Positions 25,076 to 34,449 of a DNA stretch of 45,383 nt are shown here, in pieces. The notes below the pieces were generated by a model. That model made no database searches, was not told the DNA's origin, and saw nothing but the letters and a program-made list of their open reading frames with translations. The translations under genes and the position numbers were made by a program. Every line of letters begins with the position of its first letter. Positions within the stretch are counted from its first letter, which is position 1. The DNA comes from Glaciecola sp. UBA2563 (GTDB lineage Bacteria > Pseudomonadota > Gammaproteobacteria > Enterobacterales > Alteromonadaceae): assembly GCA_002340325.1 (NCBI GenBank), contig DDLV01000042.1, forward strand, positions 1 to 45,383, written 5' to 3'.

Positions 25076-26236
25076 ATGAAATCCATCAAAAAAGTAGACT
25101 ATTTGATTATTGGGGGCGGCTTTTACGGCTGCTGTTTAGCACTGTTTTTGCGTTCGATTTCAAAAAATATTGTTATCATTGACGCTAAGGACAGTTTGCT
25201 CAGCCGCGCGTCAAGAGTCAACCAGGCAAGAGTACATACTGGATTTCATTATCCCAGAAGTGCAATAACTGCAGTTAAATCAATGATACTTCACAGCAGA
25301 TTCGCTAATGATTTCCCTGATGCTGTATACGATGAATTTAAGATGCTTTATGCCATTCCAAAACGCAGATCTTTAGTATCAGCTAATCGATTTTATCGCA
25401 TGTTTCGTGAAATGAATGCACCCATTTATGAAGCATCACCCATGCAAAACTCACTGTTCGATTCTACAACTGTAGACGCCGCATTTGAGTGCGTTGAGCA
25501 TGCATTTGATTATTCTGTTCTGCGGACACATCTATCGAATCGACTTGACCAAATGGATATCGAATGCAAGATGAGCACAGAAGCGCTCAATATAGAGGAA
25601 AAGGACGACTGCGTAATGGTTACCTTGTCTGATGGCACCGAAGTAAACGCAAAATATCTATTTAATGTGACCTATGCCGGCATTAACCAAGTGCTTGAGA
25701 AGGCACAGCTACCAAAAGCAAGATTAAAATACGAGTTGACTGAAATCGCGCTTGTAGAACCTTCTGACGAGCTAAATGGATTTGGCGTTACCGTCATGGA
25801 TGGACCTTTTTTTTCAGTCATGCCTTACCCCGCAAAAGGCTTGTATTCTTTGACCCATGTTCGCTACACACCTCATAAAAGCTGGACAACAACGGGAGCG
25901 GTAGCGGAAATCAACAAGGTAATTTCCGAAAATACGTTAAAGAGCAAAGTGCGACATATGATCCTAGACGGCAAACGTTATTTGCCCAGTTTAGTCGATG
26001 CCGTTTGGCACGAATCACTGTATGAAATTAAGACCGTTTTGTTAAAGAACGAACAGGACGATGGACGGCCAATCCTCTATCAAAGAGAGCCCAGCAACTC
26101 CAAGGTGATTTCAATAATGGGCGGGAAAATTGATAACATTTATGACCTTTTCGAGCTCATTAAGTCAACTGAAGCAGAGTGGCAAAATGCAGATGATCGG
26201 TATGTCTACAGCAAGACGCTAGATAAAGGACTGTAA
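25076..26236 (+). CDS. FAD-dependent oxidoreductase (DAO-type)
   Basis: A 386-residue protein. The N-terminal dinucleotide motif YLIIGGGFYGCCLALFL (residues 9-25) and the acidic end of strand 2 (VIIDAKD) show FAD binding, followed by the substrate-side SRVNQARVHTGFHYPRS, reminiscent of glycine oxidase/D-amino-acid-oxidase-type flavoproteins. A C-terminal FAD-closing block is present as VISIMGGKIDNIYDLFELI. Length is normal. It sits 13 bp after the GT2-like gene and 3 bp before the GtrA-GT2 fusion, hence operonic. In this neighbourhood the likely substrate is a sugar or sugar-lipid rather than an amino acid. That is inference from context. Confidence 0.82.
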   Translation: MKSIKKVDYLIIGGGFYGCCLALFLRSISKNIVIIDAKDSLLSRASRVNQARVHTGFHYPRSAITAVKSMILHSRFANDFPDAVYDEFKMLYAIPKRRSLVSANRFYRMFREMNAPIYEASPMQNSLFDSTTVDAAFECVEHAFDYSVLRTHLSNRLDQMDIECKMSTEALNIEEKDDCVMVTLSDGTEVNAKYLFNVTYAGINQVLEKAQLPKARLKYELTEIALVEPSDELNGFGVTVMDGPFFSVMPYPAKGLYSLTHVRYTPHKSWTTTGAVAEINKVISENTLKSKVRHMILDGKRYLPSLVDAVWHESLYEIKTVLLKNEQDDGRPILYQREPSNSKVISIMGGKIDNIYDLFELIKSTEAEWQNADDRYVYSKTLDKGL

Positions 26237-26239
26237 TTA

Positions 26240-27496
26240 ATGATAAAGGCGTTGTTAAATCTCCAGTCTTTTAGATTTACCTTCATTGCAGTGCTGGGTT
26301 TGGTCATTGATTTTGGCGTTGCCTATACACTTACAACATGGTTTGGTATCTACATTACTGTTGCTGCTGCGATAGGTTTTTCGTTAGGTGCTTTGTTCAA
26401 TTATATTCTCCATGAATTATGGACATTTACCGATGGTGAAAGGAAATTATCCGCCAGACGTGCATTTCGCTACCTACTTGTTGTTTTACTGACGCTTTTG
26501 GTAAGACTACTATCTCTGGAACTACTTCTATTATTTATAGATAAAGATAATAACGAACATATACTTTTGCTGGGTGCGACGATCTTATCGTTCTTCTTTA
26601 ACTATCTAGCCAGCAAGTTCCTTGTTTTCAAAGCGTCAAACAAAAACCTCAACGACACTTCAAGCTATATATCCAATGAGACTTTAGACAATATGCAAAA
26701 TAGTGAAACAAAGATAGATGATGCCGAATGGTCAGTGCCTTCTTTCACTGAAAGTGTTTACTTCACCAAAAAACACGATTATGCCCTTGTAATTCCTGTT
26801 ATTAATGAAGGAACAAGGATCCAAAATCAACTGAAAAATATACTCGCCGCCGGGTTATCTGTCGATGTTGTGATTGCCGATGGAGGTTCGACGGATGATT
26901 CACTCAATGAAACATTCTTAAGATCAGTCAATGTGAGAACGCTATTAACCAAAATGGACGAAGGCAAACTCAGTGCTCAACTCAGAATCGCCTATGCGTG
27001 GTGTTTAAAAGAACACTACAAGGGAATTCTGACGATCGACGGGAATGGGAAGGACAGTGTAGAAAGTGTGTCGGCATTTGTCGAAAAACTCCAAGAGGGT
27101 TATGACTATGTGCAAGGCTCGAGATATAAAAAAGGTGGTAAAGCGGAAAATACTCCACTTGAGCGCACCATTGGTAATCGATGCATACATGCACCTATGC
27201 TGAGTCTCGCTGGACATTTTTGGTTTACAGATACCACAAATGGTTTTAGAGGTTACTCAGCCCAATATCTTTTGGATAAAAGAGTATTGCCTTTTAGAGA
27301 TGTTTTTATGAATTATGAGCTTTTGTTTTATCTCACAACAAGGGCAGGTCAACTTGGCTATAACGTTTGCGAAGTCCCCGTTCGCAGGAGCTATCCAATA
27401 GGCGAAGCAACGCCAACAAAAATTAACAGTTCAGGCGCAAAGTTGGCATTGTTTAAGCAAACACTTTCGGCAGCAATGGGAAATTTTAAACCTTAA
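26240..27496 (+). CDS. GtrA-GT2 fusion: polyprenyl-phosphate sugar transferase/flippase
   Basis: A 418-residue fusion. Residues about 5-130 are a four-helix GtrA-like domain (FIAVLGLVIDFGVAYTL, and FFFNYLASKFLVFK at helix 4), a family linked to flipping lipid-linked sugars. Residues about 174-400 form a DPM1-like GT2 domain: YALVIPVINEG, VVIADGGSTDDS, the DxD-type ILTIDGNGKD, the acceptor loop GSRYKKGG and the substrate region TDTTNGFRGY. Many DPM1-GtrA fusions have the order reversed, so the GtrA-first order is notable. AAAGGA (26225-26230) inside the previous gene serves as ribosome site. The protein likely makes, and helps translocate, a polyprenyl-phosphate sugar used by the GT-C-like enzyme that follows. 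Confidence 0.85.
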   Translation: MIKALLNLQSFRFTFIAVLGLVIDFGVAYTLTTWFGIYITVAAAIGFSLGALFNYILHELWTFTDGERKLSARRAFRYLLVVLLTLLVRLLSLELLLLFIDKDNNEHILLLGATILSFFFNYLASKFLVFKASNKNLNDTSSYISNETLDNMQNSETKIDDAEWSVPSFTESVYFTKKHDYALVIPVINEGTRIQNQLKNILAAGLSVDVVIADGGSTDDSLNETFLRSVNVRTLLTKMDEGKLSAQLRIAYAWCLKEHYKGILTIDGNGKDSVESVSAFVEKLQEGYDYVQGSRYKKGGKAENTPLERTIGNRCIHAPMLSLAGHFWFTDTTNGFRGYSAQYLLDKRVLPFRDVFMNYELLFYLTTRAGQLGYNVCEVPVRRSYPIGEATPTKINSSGAKLALFKQTLSAAMGNFKP

Positions 27497-27552
27497 ACTT
27501 GGGCGCGATGGTATCTGCGCACTAATCATTTAACGATAGGAATTCGCAGCAG

Positions 27553-29136
27553 ATGAAAGTTCACGATGCGCTTATGAGCAAACCCTTTGTTCAATATATA
27601 TTGCCGTCTCTGTTTTTATTAATTTTGGCAATTGTGATAACACCTCTCACCTTTCGCTCGCTATGGATAGATGAAGCGATGCTAATGGCGAGTTTTCCTT
27701 TGAATAGCGTACTGGATGTTCTTCACGCCCTACCCCATTATGCGCAAGCGGGTGCACCCATCCATAATTTATTCTTGCATTTATTCAGCGAAACTAATGT
27801 TCAGCTAACAAGACACGTTTCTTTTGTCGTTATTATTGCAGCGACATTAATTTGCATTGGGATTTTGAATGCGAGTTTCTTTCAGATTGTGCTGACCTTT
27901 GCGGCGGTATTGTCATCGTATACAATTCTGTTCTATGCAACCGAATTAAAACATTATGGTTTTGAAATTATAGGCGTGGCACTTGCCATCGGATGGTTTC
28001 TTAGAAAAGATCCTCAAAAAACATTGGTTTTAAAGGACGTCGGCATACTCACTTTGAGTATGGTATTAGGCATTTCGACACTGATAGTCAGTGGTATCGC
28101 GCTTGCCATTTATTTGGTTGAAAATCTGATCAGTCAGAAGAAAATACAAATTAAAAATATAGCGTATGGATGCATTTTTCTGTTACTTACAACTGCATAT
28201 TACTTACTCATTAAAGAACTTACGTATTTTCAAATTAGTAGTTATCCTGATGCCTACCAAGGTAAAGGACTCGATGCAGTTATACAACTTTTAAAAACCA
28301 CATATCAAGTTTTTGGCGGTTTACCTGTCTTCGTGGCTTTACTTGTAGCTTTCTCGGCACTTATTTTTAAGATAAAAAACAAAACAGTCTTAAGATTTTT
28401 CCTATTAATATCAGTGGTATTGGGATCTATTATCGTGTTGAATTTTATCGGTCTATATCCTGTCGCAAGAGTAAGACATTTGGTTTGGTTAACGGCTGTT
28501 GGTTTATTCGTTTTTTATCTCGTTGGTAAAAATTTGCCCGACGACAGACGAATAAAAGGCGTGGTGATAGTGGCACTACTTTGTTTACTGTCATTCCCTT
28601 CCTTAAAAAATACATATTCCGTACTGATAAATCAGGGCGCATTCGAAAATACCCAAAATAATGACGCAATTTCGTGGTTACTAGAGCAAAACAGTACATA
28701 TGTTGGTCTTTGGATAGGTGCACAGCCTGCAGTCGATGCTTACAAAGTAAGGTCTGATGACTTAGACAAGCATCAATACTTTGGCATAAGAAATAGCGCC
28801 TCTGCCGAATCAACAATTTTGAGCTATGGCAGTTTTATCGAGGGTGCGAAAGATATAGAAAGTGACCGAAATAAACCTGGCAGTTTTACTGCATCAGGTG
28901 GTTTTTACCGGCTTCACAAAAATTATGTACAAATGGCCGTCTCATTCGTTGAAGAAGCACCAAAAGGTCAATCATTTTATATCTTTGCTAGTCATCTTGA
29001 TTACGGTGCCGACAAGGGTTTCGCAAAATACAGATTCAATGCGCTGATTGACGAATTAAACGCGCAAGATTGCCAATATACTACTGAGTTCGAGGCCAAA
29101 CGCGTGTTTATTCTAGAAGTTCTTTGTTCCGAATAG
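27553..29136 (+). CDS. Polytopic GT-C-type glycosyltransferase-like protein
   Basis: A 527-residue protein with about ten or eleven hydrophobic segments and a C-terminal soluble part (about 375-527). The first extracytoplasmic loop contains LWIDEAM (about residue 38), the acidic signature common to GT-C enzymes such as ArnT and PMT-type transferases, which use polyprenyl-phosphate sugars as donors and act on the periplasmic side. It follows the GtrA-GT2 fusion by 56 bp and ends the plus-strand run, 13 bp short of the convergent lyase gene. As the last step of the local pathway, transfer of the lipid-linked sugar to EPS, lipid or protein is plausible. Acceptor unknown. The ribosome site is weak (AGGA about eleven bases upstream). 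Confidence 0.75.
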   Translation: MKVHDALMSKPFVQYILPSLFLLILAIVITPLTFRSLWIDEAMLMASFPLNSVLDVLHALPHYAQAGAPIHNLFLHLFSETNVQLTRHVSFVVIIAATLICIGILNASFFQIVLTFAAVLSSYTILFYATELKHYGFEIIGVALAIGWFLRKDPQKTLVLKDVGILTLSMVLGISTLIVSGIALAIYLVENLISQKKIQIKNIAYGCIFLLLTTAYYLLIKELTYFQISSYPDAYQGKGLDAVIQLLKTTYQVFGGLPVFVALLVAFSALIFKIKNKTVLRFFLLISVVLGSIIVLNFIGLYPVARVRHLVWLTAVGLFVFYLVGKNLPDDRRIKGVVIVALLCLLSFPSLKNTYSVLINQGAFENTQNNDAISWLLEQNSTYVGLWIGAQPAVDAYKVRSDDLDKHQYFGIRNSASAESTILSYGSFIEGAKDIESDRNKPGSFTASGGFYRLHKNYVQMAVSFVEEAPKGQSFYIFASHLDYGADKGFAKYRFNALIDELNAQDCQYTTEFEAKRVFILEVLCSE

Positions 29137-29149
29137 AGACACTGAATCA

Positions 29150-30829
29150 TTATTCTTGCGCCCAAGCTCTTCCTGATGCATCTATGAAATCTTGATGGCA
29201 ATCACCATTATTCATCTCTACATTCCTTGAGCAGGCGTGCAAAAATGCTTCAAGTTTCGAATAGCCACTTGGTAAGATTGTATCTTGTTCTCCGCTCGCG
29301 GGCATTCTACCATCAAGAGAGCGACGATTAACTACGTTTGTTGATAGAAGCCAGTCTCGCCAACCTGTCCAACCTTTATCATCTAATTCACATCGGTCTT
29401 CAATTGAGGGCGGTGTATAATAAGTAGCATCATAACTGGCGCCGTTTCTCAGCACTTGTTCAAAGCGCGAATTCCCCGTTTCGCTATAACAGTTTACGAT
29501 TTCGCCTTTTCTAGCTTTGATATTTGCTACAATCTCTTGTTCTAAAGGAATTCTCTGTGCTGGTCTTGCCCCAACAAAATCCAACACTTTATCTTCAGCT
29601 ATAGGTGCCGATGGAATCGATTGTGCATGTGGAATTGCCAGAGGATTATTAAGGAGATTAAGGCGCCCTGCATTATCTCTATCGCGTATCGCGCTGGACG
29701 CACTTGGCGCCTGTGGATTGTTTCCGAAGCCCAACAGAAGTGAGTTATTTCGATAGTACATATTTACAGTACCATTCCTATGCGCAGCGATATTCACAAC
29801 TTTCTGACCGCTGTTTCTTTCACTCACATACACATTGCCGACGATATTTGCCTGCGCCGCTTGATTATCATAAAAACGACCTCGCGTGTATAGTTCAGCA
29901 AAAATACTACGACCGGTGAGATAATTGATATTCTCGCTGTAAAAGAGGTTCCTGGCGCCGCTTCTAGGTAACCTATCATTAGAATACCCAAGCACACTGC
30001 GCGTAATATCGACATCACCTACCTCAGGTCCAATCAACAGGTTAGTTGCATGGGCTTCGAGATTGTTCCAACCGCTACTCCCTTCATCAACATGCACACT
30101 GAATTTTAGCGACATAGCGATGAGTGAATTGCGGATCGTGACGTCATCTACATTAAACCAAATATCTAAAATCCCATCGATACCGAAATTTAACGAAACA
30201 TGGTTAAGGACGATATTTGATATCCCCTCTTCCGACTCTATTGCGAGTGCATCTCTGTCATGGTGCCCAACGGTGTTATTAATGTTGGAGTTCAGTAGCT
30301 CGTCACTAGACATAAATCTGACATGTTCTACAACGACATTACTTGCTCTTATTGAGTTCTTGGGTGACTGAATGGTAATCCCGGGAAAAGGGGCTGTCTG
30401 ACCTGCAATGTGGATATGGTCGTTTTTTATCGACAGTGGAATATCGTGTTTAATCCGCCCTGACACTTCAAATACACACACGCGCGGACCGTTGCCATCG
30501 ATACATGATTTCAAAGAACCTTGCCCTGACGCGTTTAAATTCGTAACCTTAAACACTGAGGCTTTTTTTGCTGGCCTTGTGTATACACCAAAACCCTTTC
30601 CACCAGGAAAAACAGGAAGTTCGCCGTTAGGCCCTAATATATTGTCTCTCCAATCAATATCATCATGGGCGCCTGGTTGACCTGGTTGTGCGGCGCAGCT
30701 CCCTTGCGTACATTTTTCGCAGACAGGGCACTCAGTGCTCAGAAATACATCCTCTTGATTTGGAAAGGCTAGTACCGCTGCTACGCTTGAGCAAACTGTC
30801 AAAAAGGAGATTATAAATAGGACTTTCAT
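29150..30829 (-). CDS. Secreted pectate-lyase-like (PL1-type) beta-helix protein
   Basis: The product is 559 residues from ATG 30829. An in-frame start 51 bases upstream would bury the signal peptide MKVLFIISFLTVCSSVAAV. A Cys-rich linker (CPVCEKCTQGSC) precedes a right-handed parallel beta-helix region (about 75-400) with the PL1-like succession VFEVSGRIKH, IHIAGQTAPFPGITI, VVVEHVRFMSSD, DRDALAIE, IVLNHVSLNFGIDGILDI. Such proteins cleave uronate-containing polysaccharides by beta-elimination or only bind them. The calcium/Arg catalytic set cannot be confirmed by eye. It is monocistronic, set between two polymer-synthesis blocks. It may trim or release the EPS, whose uronate supply could come from the UDP-glucuronate epimerase at 9833-10849. 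Confidence 0.82.
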   Translation of the reverse strand: MKVLFIISFLTVCSSVAAVLAFPNQEDVFLSTECPVCEKCTQGSCAAQPGQPGAHDDIDWRDNILGPNGELPVFPGGKGFGVYTRPAKKASVFKVTNLNASGQGSLKSCIDGNGPRVCVFEVSGRIKHDIPLSIKNDHIHIAGQTAPFPGITIQSPKNSIRASNVVVEHVRFMSSDELLNSNINNTVGHHDRDALAIESEEGISNIVLNHVSLNFGIDGILDIWFNVDDVTIRNSLIAMSLKFSVHVDEGSSGWNNLEAHATNLLIGPEVGDVDITRSVLGYSNDRLPRSGARNLFYSENINYLTGRSIFAELYTRGRFYDNQAAQANIVGNVYVSERNSGQKVVNIAAHRNGTVNMYYRNNSLLLGFGNNPQAPSASSAIRDRDNAGRLNLLNNPLAIPHAQSIPSAPIAEDKVLDFVGARPAQRIPLEQEIVANIKARKGEIVNCYSETGNSRFEQVLRNGASYDATYYTPPSIEDRCELDDKGWTGWRDWLLSTNVVNRRSLDGRMPASGEQDTILPSGYSKLEAFLHACSRNVEMNNGDCHQDFIDASGRAWAQE

Positions 30830-31294
30830 GTTAGGGCTCTGGTGGATTAATGTCTTAAAAAAAACGAGACATCGAAACACGTTTGATATCTTGAATTAAA
30901 TGCGTGTCGCGCGTTTTAACTGGTTTAGAACACGCATGGTCAGCGGTAATCACGTTGCTACTAGTACCAGCCTGGACGAACATGCTTTGAAATATACACG
31001 TTTTTTTGTGGATTTCTCGATTTGCGTTGATACTCGTTTATGAATATGAATACTGATGAATCTTCTACTGAAATTTTCGCCCAATTCAGTAACGTTATGT
31101 ACGATTGGAGTCAGCGAAGCTAGATGTCTCATATTCGCTAGCTCGGTCGCGAACACAGTTTTATTATAATGCAATAACTATGACGAATATATGACACGCG
31201 ATAACAACTTTAAATTAGCGCAGGTTGATTTACCCAATTAGAAGCTCTATGTTTAATGGTAATTTTTGTGACCTATTATGTTGAATAATCATCA
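30830..31294. other. Divergent intergenic region
   Basis: About 460 bases between the divergent lyase and GT4 genes. It is AT-rich near 31180-31290 and probably carries both promoters. I could not place a convincing -35/-10 pair. A minus-strand 74-codon frame (30950-31174) has no ribosome site or family likeness. Confidence 0.4.
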
Positions 31295-32407
31295 ATGAGA
31301 ATAACTTTTGTTCTAGATAATTTTAGGGGTGGGGGTAAAGAAAGGCGTTGTTTACAACTGATTCAAGGACTGAATAAAAACGGATACAAAGACATACAAG
31401 TCATAATCATAAACAAAGACATCGCTTACAATGAACTATATGAGGCTGAAATAGAACTTTGTATTATAGATAGAAAAAACAGAAGTCTATCTCCTCTTTC
31501 AACGTACCGTGAAATATCTTCCCTCGTTAAACAGTTCAATCCAGATATTCTTCAAGTTTGGGGAATTTTCGGTGCGATTTTTACCAATGTACTGAAGTTA
31601 ACCAGTTCGTTTAAATATATAGGCGCCTATGTTGCAGACTGTAACACACCAAAATTATTTTCCATCTTCTGGTTGAGTGTGATAATGAATAAGATGTTGG
31701 CAAATAAAATTATTGGTAACTCACAAGCAGGATTGGATGCTTACAGTGTGCCGAAAAGAAAAGCAGAGCTTATTTATAACGGCTTTAATCCAGATCGACT
31801 AAATGACATCCCTTCAAACACTGAAGAGCTTAAACAACAGCTGGGGCTCAATACAAAGTTTGTCGTACCGATGATCGCAAGTTTTCATATACACAAAGAC
31901 TATAAAACGTTTATCCAGGCAGCAGACATCGTTACAAGAAAAAGAGATGACGTAACATTTCTTTGTGTTGGAGATGGCACCGACTCAGATGAATGCAAGC
32001 AACTGGTCGATGTAAAAGACAATGACAGAATTCGCTTTTTTGGTTTCAGAACAGATGTGGAAAACATCCTTGCTGTCTCAAACCTCTCCATATTGTGTAG
32101 TAACCCTCTTGAGCATAAAGAAGGCTTGTCTAATGCAATATTGGAATCTCTTGTGATGAATGTAATGGTAATTGCCACCAATGATGGTGGTACGCCAGAG
32201 ATAATAGAACCAGGGGTTAATGGTTTTCTAATTCCCCCTTTTGCCCCTGAAGTACTCGCGCAAAAGATTGACGAAGTTTTAAGCAATTTTGAACACTATT
32301 CTACCGTCTCTCAAGGCCTTCGAGAACGTGTATTAGAGAAATTTTCGTTACAAGACATGATTGTCGAATATGAACGGGTTTACAAATCTTTAATCTCGGT
32401 CAATTAG
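31295..32407 (+). CDS. Glycosyltransferase family 4 protein
   Basis: A 370-residue GT-B enzyme of the GT4 (group 1) type. The N-terminal lobe opens MRITFVLDNFRGGGKERRCL with the glycine-rich acceptor loop. The linker is VPMIASFHIHKDYKTFIQAA, and the C-terminal lobe has the nucleotide-sugar motif EHKEGLSNAILESL with the E-x7-E pair, followed by ATNDGGTPEIIEPGVNGFL. Length is standard. The protein is cytosolic or peripheral to the inner membrane and would add one sugar to the growing repeat unit. It is a lone plus-strand gene between the lyase and the WecG-type gene. No Shine-Dalgarno sequence is seen, so the start is taken from the family pattern. Donor and acceptor are unknown. Confidence 0.9.
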   Translation: MRITFVLDNFRGGGKERRCLQLIQGLNKNGYKDIQVIIINKDIAYNELYEAEIELCIIDRKNRSLSPLSTYREISSLVKQFNPDILQVWGIFGAIFTNVLKLTSSFKYIGAYVADCNTPKLFSIFWLSVIMNKMLANKIIGNSQAGLDAYSVPKRKAELIYNGFNPDRLNDIPSNTEELKQQLGLNTKFVVPMIASFHIHKDYKTFIQAADIVTRKRDDVTFLCVGDGTDSDECKQLVDVKDNDRIRFFGFRTDVENILAVSNLSILCSNPLEHKEGLSNAILESLVMNVMVIATNDGGTPEIIEPGVNGFLIPPFAPEVLAQKIDEVLSNFEHYSTVSQGLRERVLEKFSLQDMIVEYERVYKSLISVN

Positions 32408-32505
32408 GTGTCGGTGAGCTACTGCTAATAACGAGACATACCTGTTGTTGGCGAATGATGATCAACACCTACCTTGCCGAGAGTTAGAATATAGATTGAT
32501 TAGCA

Positions 32506-33267
32506 TTACAGTTTTTCGACTTTATAATTTGTTTTAAAAATTAGTTCCTTTATCAACAAGTAAATGAAAAGGGAGTTTGTCGTAAAGTAACGTTGAAATA
32601 GTCGCCTCGGCTCCAGGACAAATCTATATAACCATTCAAGACCCGTTTTTTGCATCCAAACAGGCGCTCGTTCTTGCAGTCCAATCGTAACAGGTAAAGC
32701 ACCTCCAATGCCTATCATGCAAGTATTTACTCGGTGTTTCATCGATGCCATCCATTTTTCCTGCTTTGGACATCCTAAAGCAACAAACACCAGACCTGCT
32801 CCACTGTTATTAATTGTTTCAATATCAGCGTTTTGCTCGTCGGCACTGAGTTCTCTAAATGGCGGACTTATCATGCCGCTGATGATCAAGTTAGGGTGTA
32901 CGCGTTTACAATATGCCTCTGTTTTATCAATCGCTTCTTGCGTACCACCATAAAAGAAGACGCCAATACCCTTCTCTTCAGACTCACGCAATAGGTCAGG
33001 TAATAAATCAAATCCGGTTGCTCTTTCTTGTTTTTCTCCGTACAACCACTCCACGCCTTTGGCAAGTGGGACGCCATCAGGTGTGACAAAATTCGCACCA
33101 TTAACGACGCTGGCAAACTCATTATCATGATAGGCTTCAATGAGCATATGGACATTTGCTACACATATATACGACGACGCCTTAGCAGTAACTAATGACA
33201 AAATTTGATTGATCATATCGTCGTAAGTTAAACAGGTTACATCCAGGCTTATTAGTCTTTTTTTCAT
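32506..33267 (-). CDS. WecG/TagA/CpsF-family glycosyltransferase (GT26)
   Basis: A 253-residue protein from ATG 33267 (an in-frame TTG lies 36 bases upstream). GT26 signatures are present: VANVHMLIEA near the N-terminus, VTPDGVPLAKGVEWLYG in the middle, FFYGGTQEAIDKTEAYC, and the closing VFVALGCPKQEKWM block. Family members transfer ManNAc, ManNAcA or glucosyl residues to a polyprenyl-diphosphate-linked sugar at the cytoplasmic membrane, usually as the second or later step of repeat-unit assembly. It lies 96 bp downstream of a GT4 gene on the same strand and is probably the second gene of that unit. The particular sugar cannot be read from sequence. Confidence 0.9.
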   Translation of the reverse strand: MKKRLISLDVTCLTYDDMINQILSLVTAKASSYICVANVHMLIEAYHDNEFASVVNGANFVTPDGVPLAKGVEWLYGEKQERATGFDLLPDLLRESEEKGIGVFFYGGTQEAIDKTEAYCKRVHPNLIISGMISPPFRELSADEQNADIETINNSGAGLVFVALGCPKQEKWMASMKHRVNTCMIGIGGALPVTIGLQERAPVWMQKTGLEWLYRFVLEPRRLFQRYFTTNSLFIYLLIKELIFKTNYKVEKL

Positions 33268-33363
33268 CTTAAATTCGCTATCTAAATTATGGGTTATGAT
33301 CAATCAATAGTTCACTCAAATCCTGTTTGAATGTGTGTCCGATTACCGACATTACATTTAACA

Positions 33364-34449
33364 TCAAGCATCTACCTCATTGGTTTCCCGCCGCGCCAAG
33401 AGGTCCATATAGATGGTGTCCAGCTCCTTGTTTATGGCATCAACGCTCAACATTCCATAGACGAGTTTGTCTGTTTCAGAGACGATTGATTTCCTTAACG
33501 CCTCATCCAAAATTAATTTCTCCAACGTCTGTGCTAACTTTTGAGTATCACCAATTGGAAATATTAACCCTTCTTTTCCGTCTTCCACAATGTCAGGGAT
33601 CCCACCAACTGGTGTCATTGTGCAGGGAATTCCATATGACCATGCATCCAAAACTGCCATTGGAAAACCCTCGCCATCACTGGCTAGACAATAAATTGAT
33701 GCTCTGTTAAATGCCAGATCCTTGGCGTCGCCATTAATCCAGCCCAACCACTGTATTTGGTCAGTTATTTGTCGCTTTTCAGCGAGCGCTTTACCGTTTT
33801 CTATTTCACCATTACCTGCAAAGACCACTTTCCAATCTGGGTATTTATTTGCAATTAGCGCAAATCCCTCTATTAGATCTGCATATCGTTTTCGGTGCAT
33901 TATTGTGCCAGCAAATAGTATTTCTTTTTCACGAAGATTTTCAACACGTTTGACTTCAGAACATGGATTAAAAAGGACTTTCAAATTGACGTCACTGTCG
34001 TCTGTGAGCTTGAGCCCTTCGTTGATCCACCTTTTCCACTGCTCTGATAACACAAGTACGATGTCAGCACGGGAAAACAAATAGGTATAGAGTTTAAAAA
34101 AACGAGGATCGTACACATACTTTTCGGAAGATGAATGAAAGTGGACGATTGTTTTCTTTCTAAATAGTTTTGCAGTCCACATGAAAATGACTTTGCGAAT
34201 TGCAGACTTAGGATCAGAAAGGTGAATATGCGCCATATCATAAAAAGGAAGCCTTGATAAAAAAATTACGTAGCCACTAAACGCATACCATAATTTTGTA
34301 AATGCACTTCCATCTCGATGCGTTTGAACCCAATAACAGGAAAACTTTTCCCACTGAGCACCTTTCTCGTGGAGTTTGATAACGGAGGTAATACCCCCTC
34401 TCGTTTTCCTAGACGAGCCAACAACAAGTATTTTCTTTTTCACTTTCAT
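33364..34449 (-). CDS. Glycosyltransferase family 4 protein
   Basis: A 361-residue GT-B glycosyltransferase. It opens KKILVVGSSRKTRGGITSVI with the Gly-rich acceptor loop. The inter-lobe linker region contains ILFAGTIMHRKRYADLIEGF, and the donor site GEGFPMAVLDAWSYGIPC has Glu but an Asp in place of the second Glu of the E-x7-E pair, a common variant. Next come TPVGGIPDIVEDGKEGLIF. Length is normal. It appears to be the first gene of a two-gene unit with the WecG-type gene and is preceded by more than 800 bases of non-coding DNA. It would act in the cytoplasm on the polyprenyl-linked repeat unit. Confidence 0.9.
   Translation of the reverse strand: MKVKKKILVVGSSRKTRGGITSVIKLHEKGAQWEKFSCYWVQTHRDGSAFTKLWYAFSGYVIFLSRLPFYDMAHIHLSDPKSAIRKVIFMWTAKLFRKKTIVHFHSSSEKYVYDPRFFKLYTYLFSRADIVLVLSEQWKRWINEGLKLTDDSDVNLKVLFNPCSEVKRVENLREKEILFAGTIMHRKRYADLIEGFALIANKYPDWKVVFAGNGEIENGKALAEKRQITDQIQWLGWINGDAKDLAFNRASIYCLASDGEGFPMAVLDAWSYGIPCTMTPVGGIPDIVEDGKEGLIFPIGDTQKLAQTLEKLILDEALRKSIVSETDKLVYGMLSVDAINKELDTIYMDLLARRETNEVDA

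Noticed and set aside
33327..34084. Plus-strand open frames opposite the GT4 and WecG-type genes
   Set aside because: They overlap well-supported glycosyltransferase genes on the other strand and have no family likeness.
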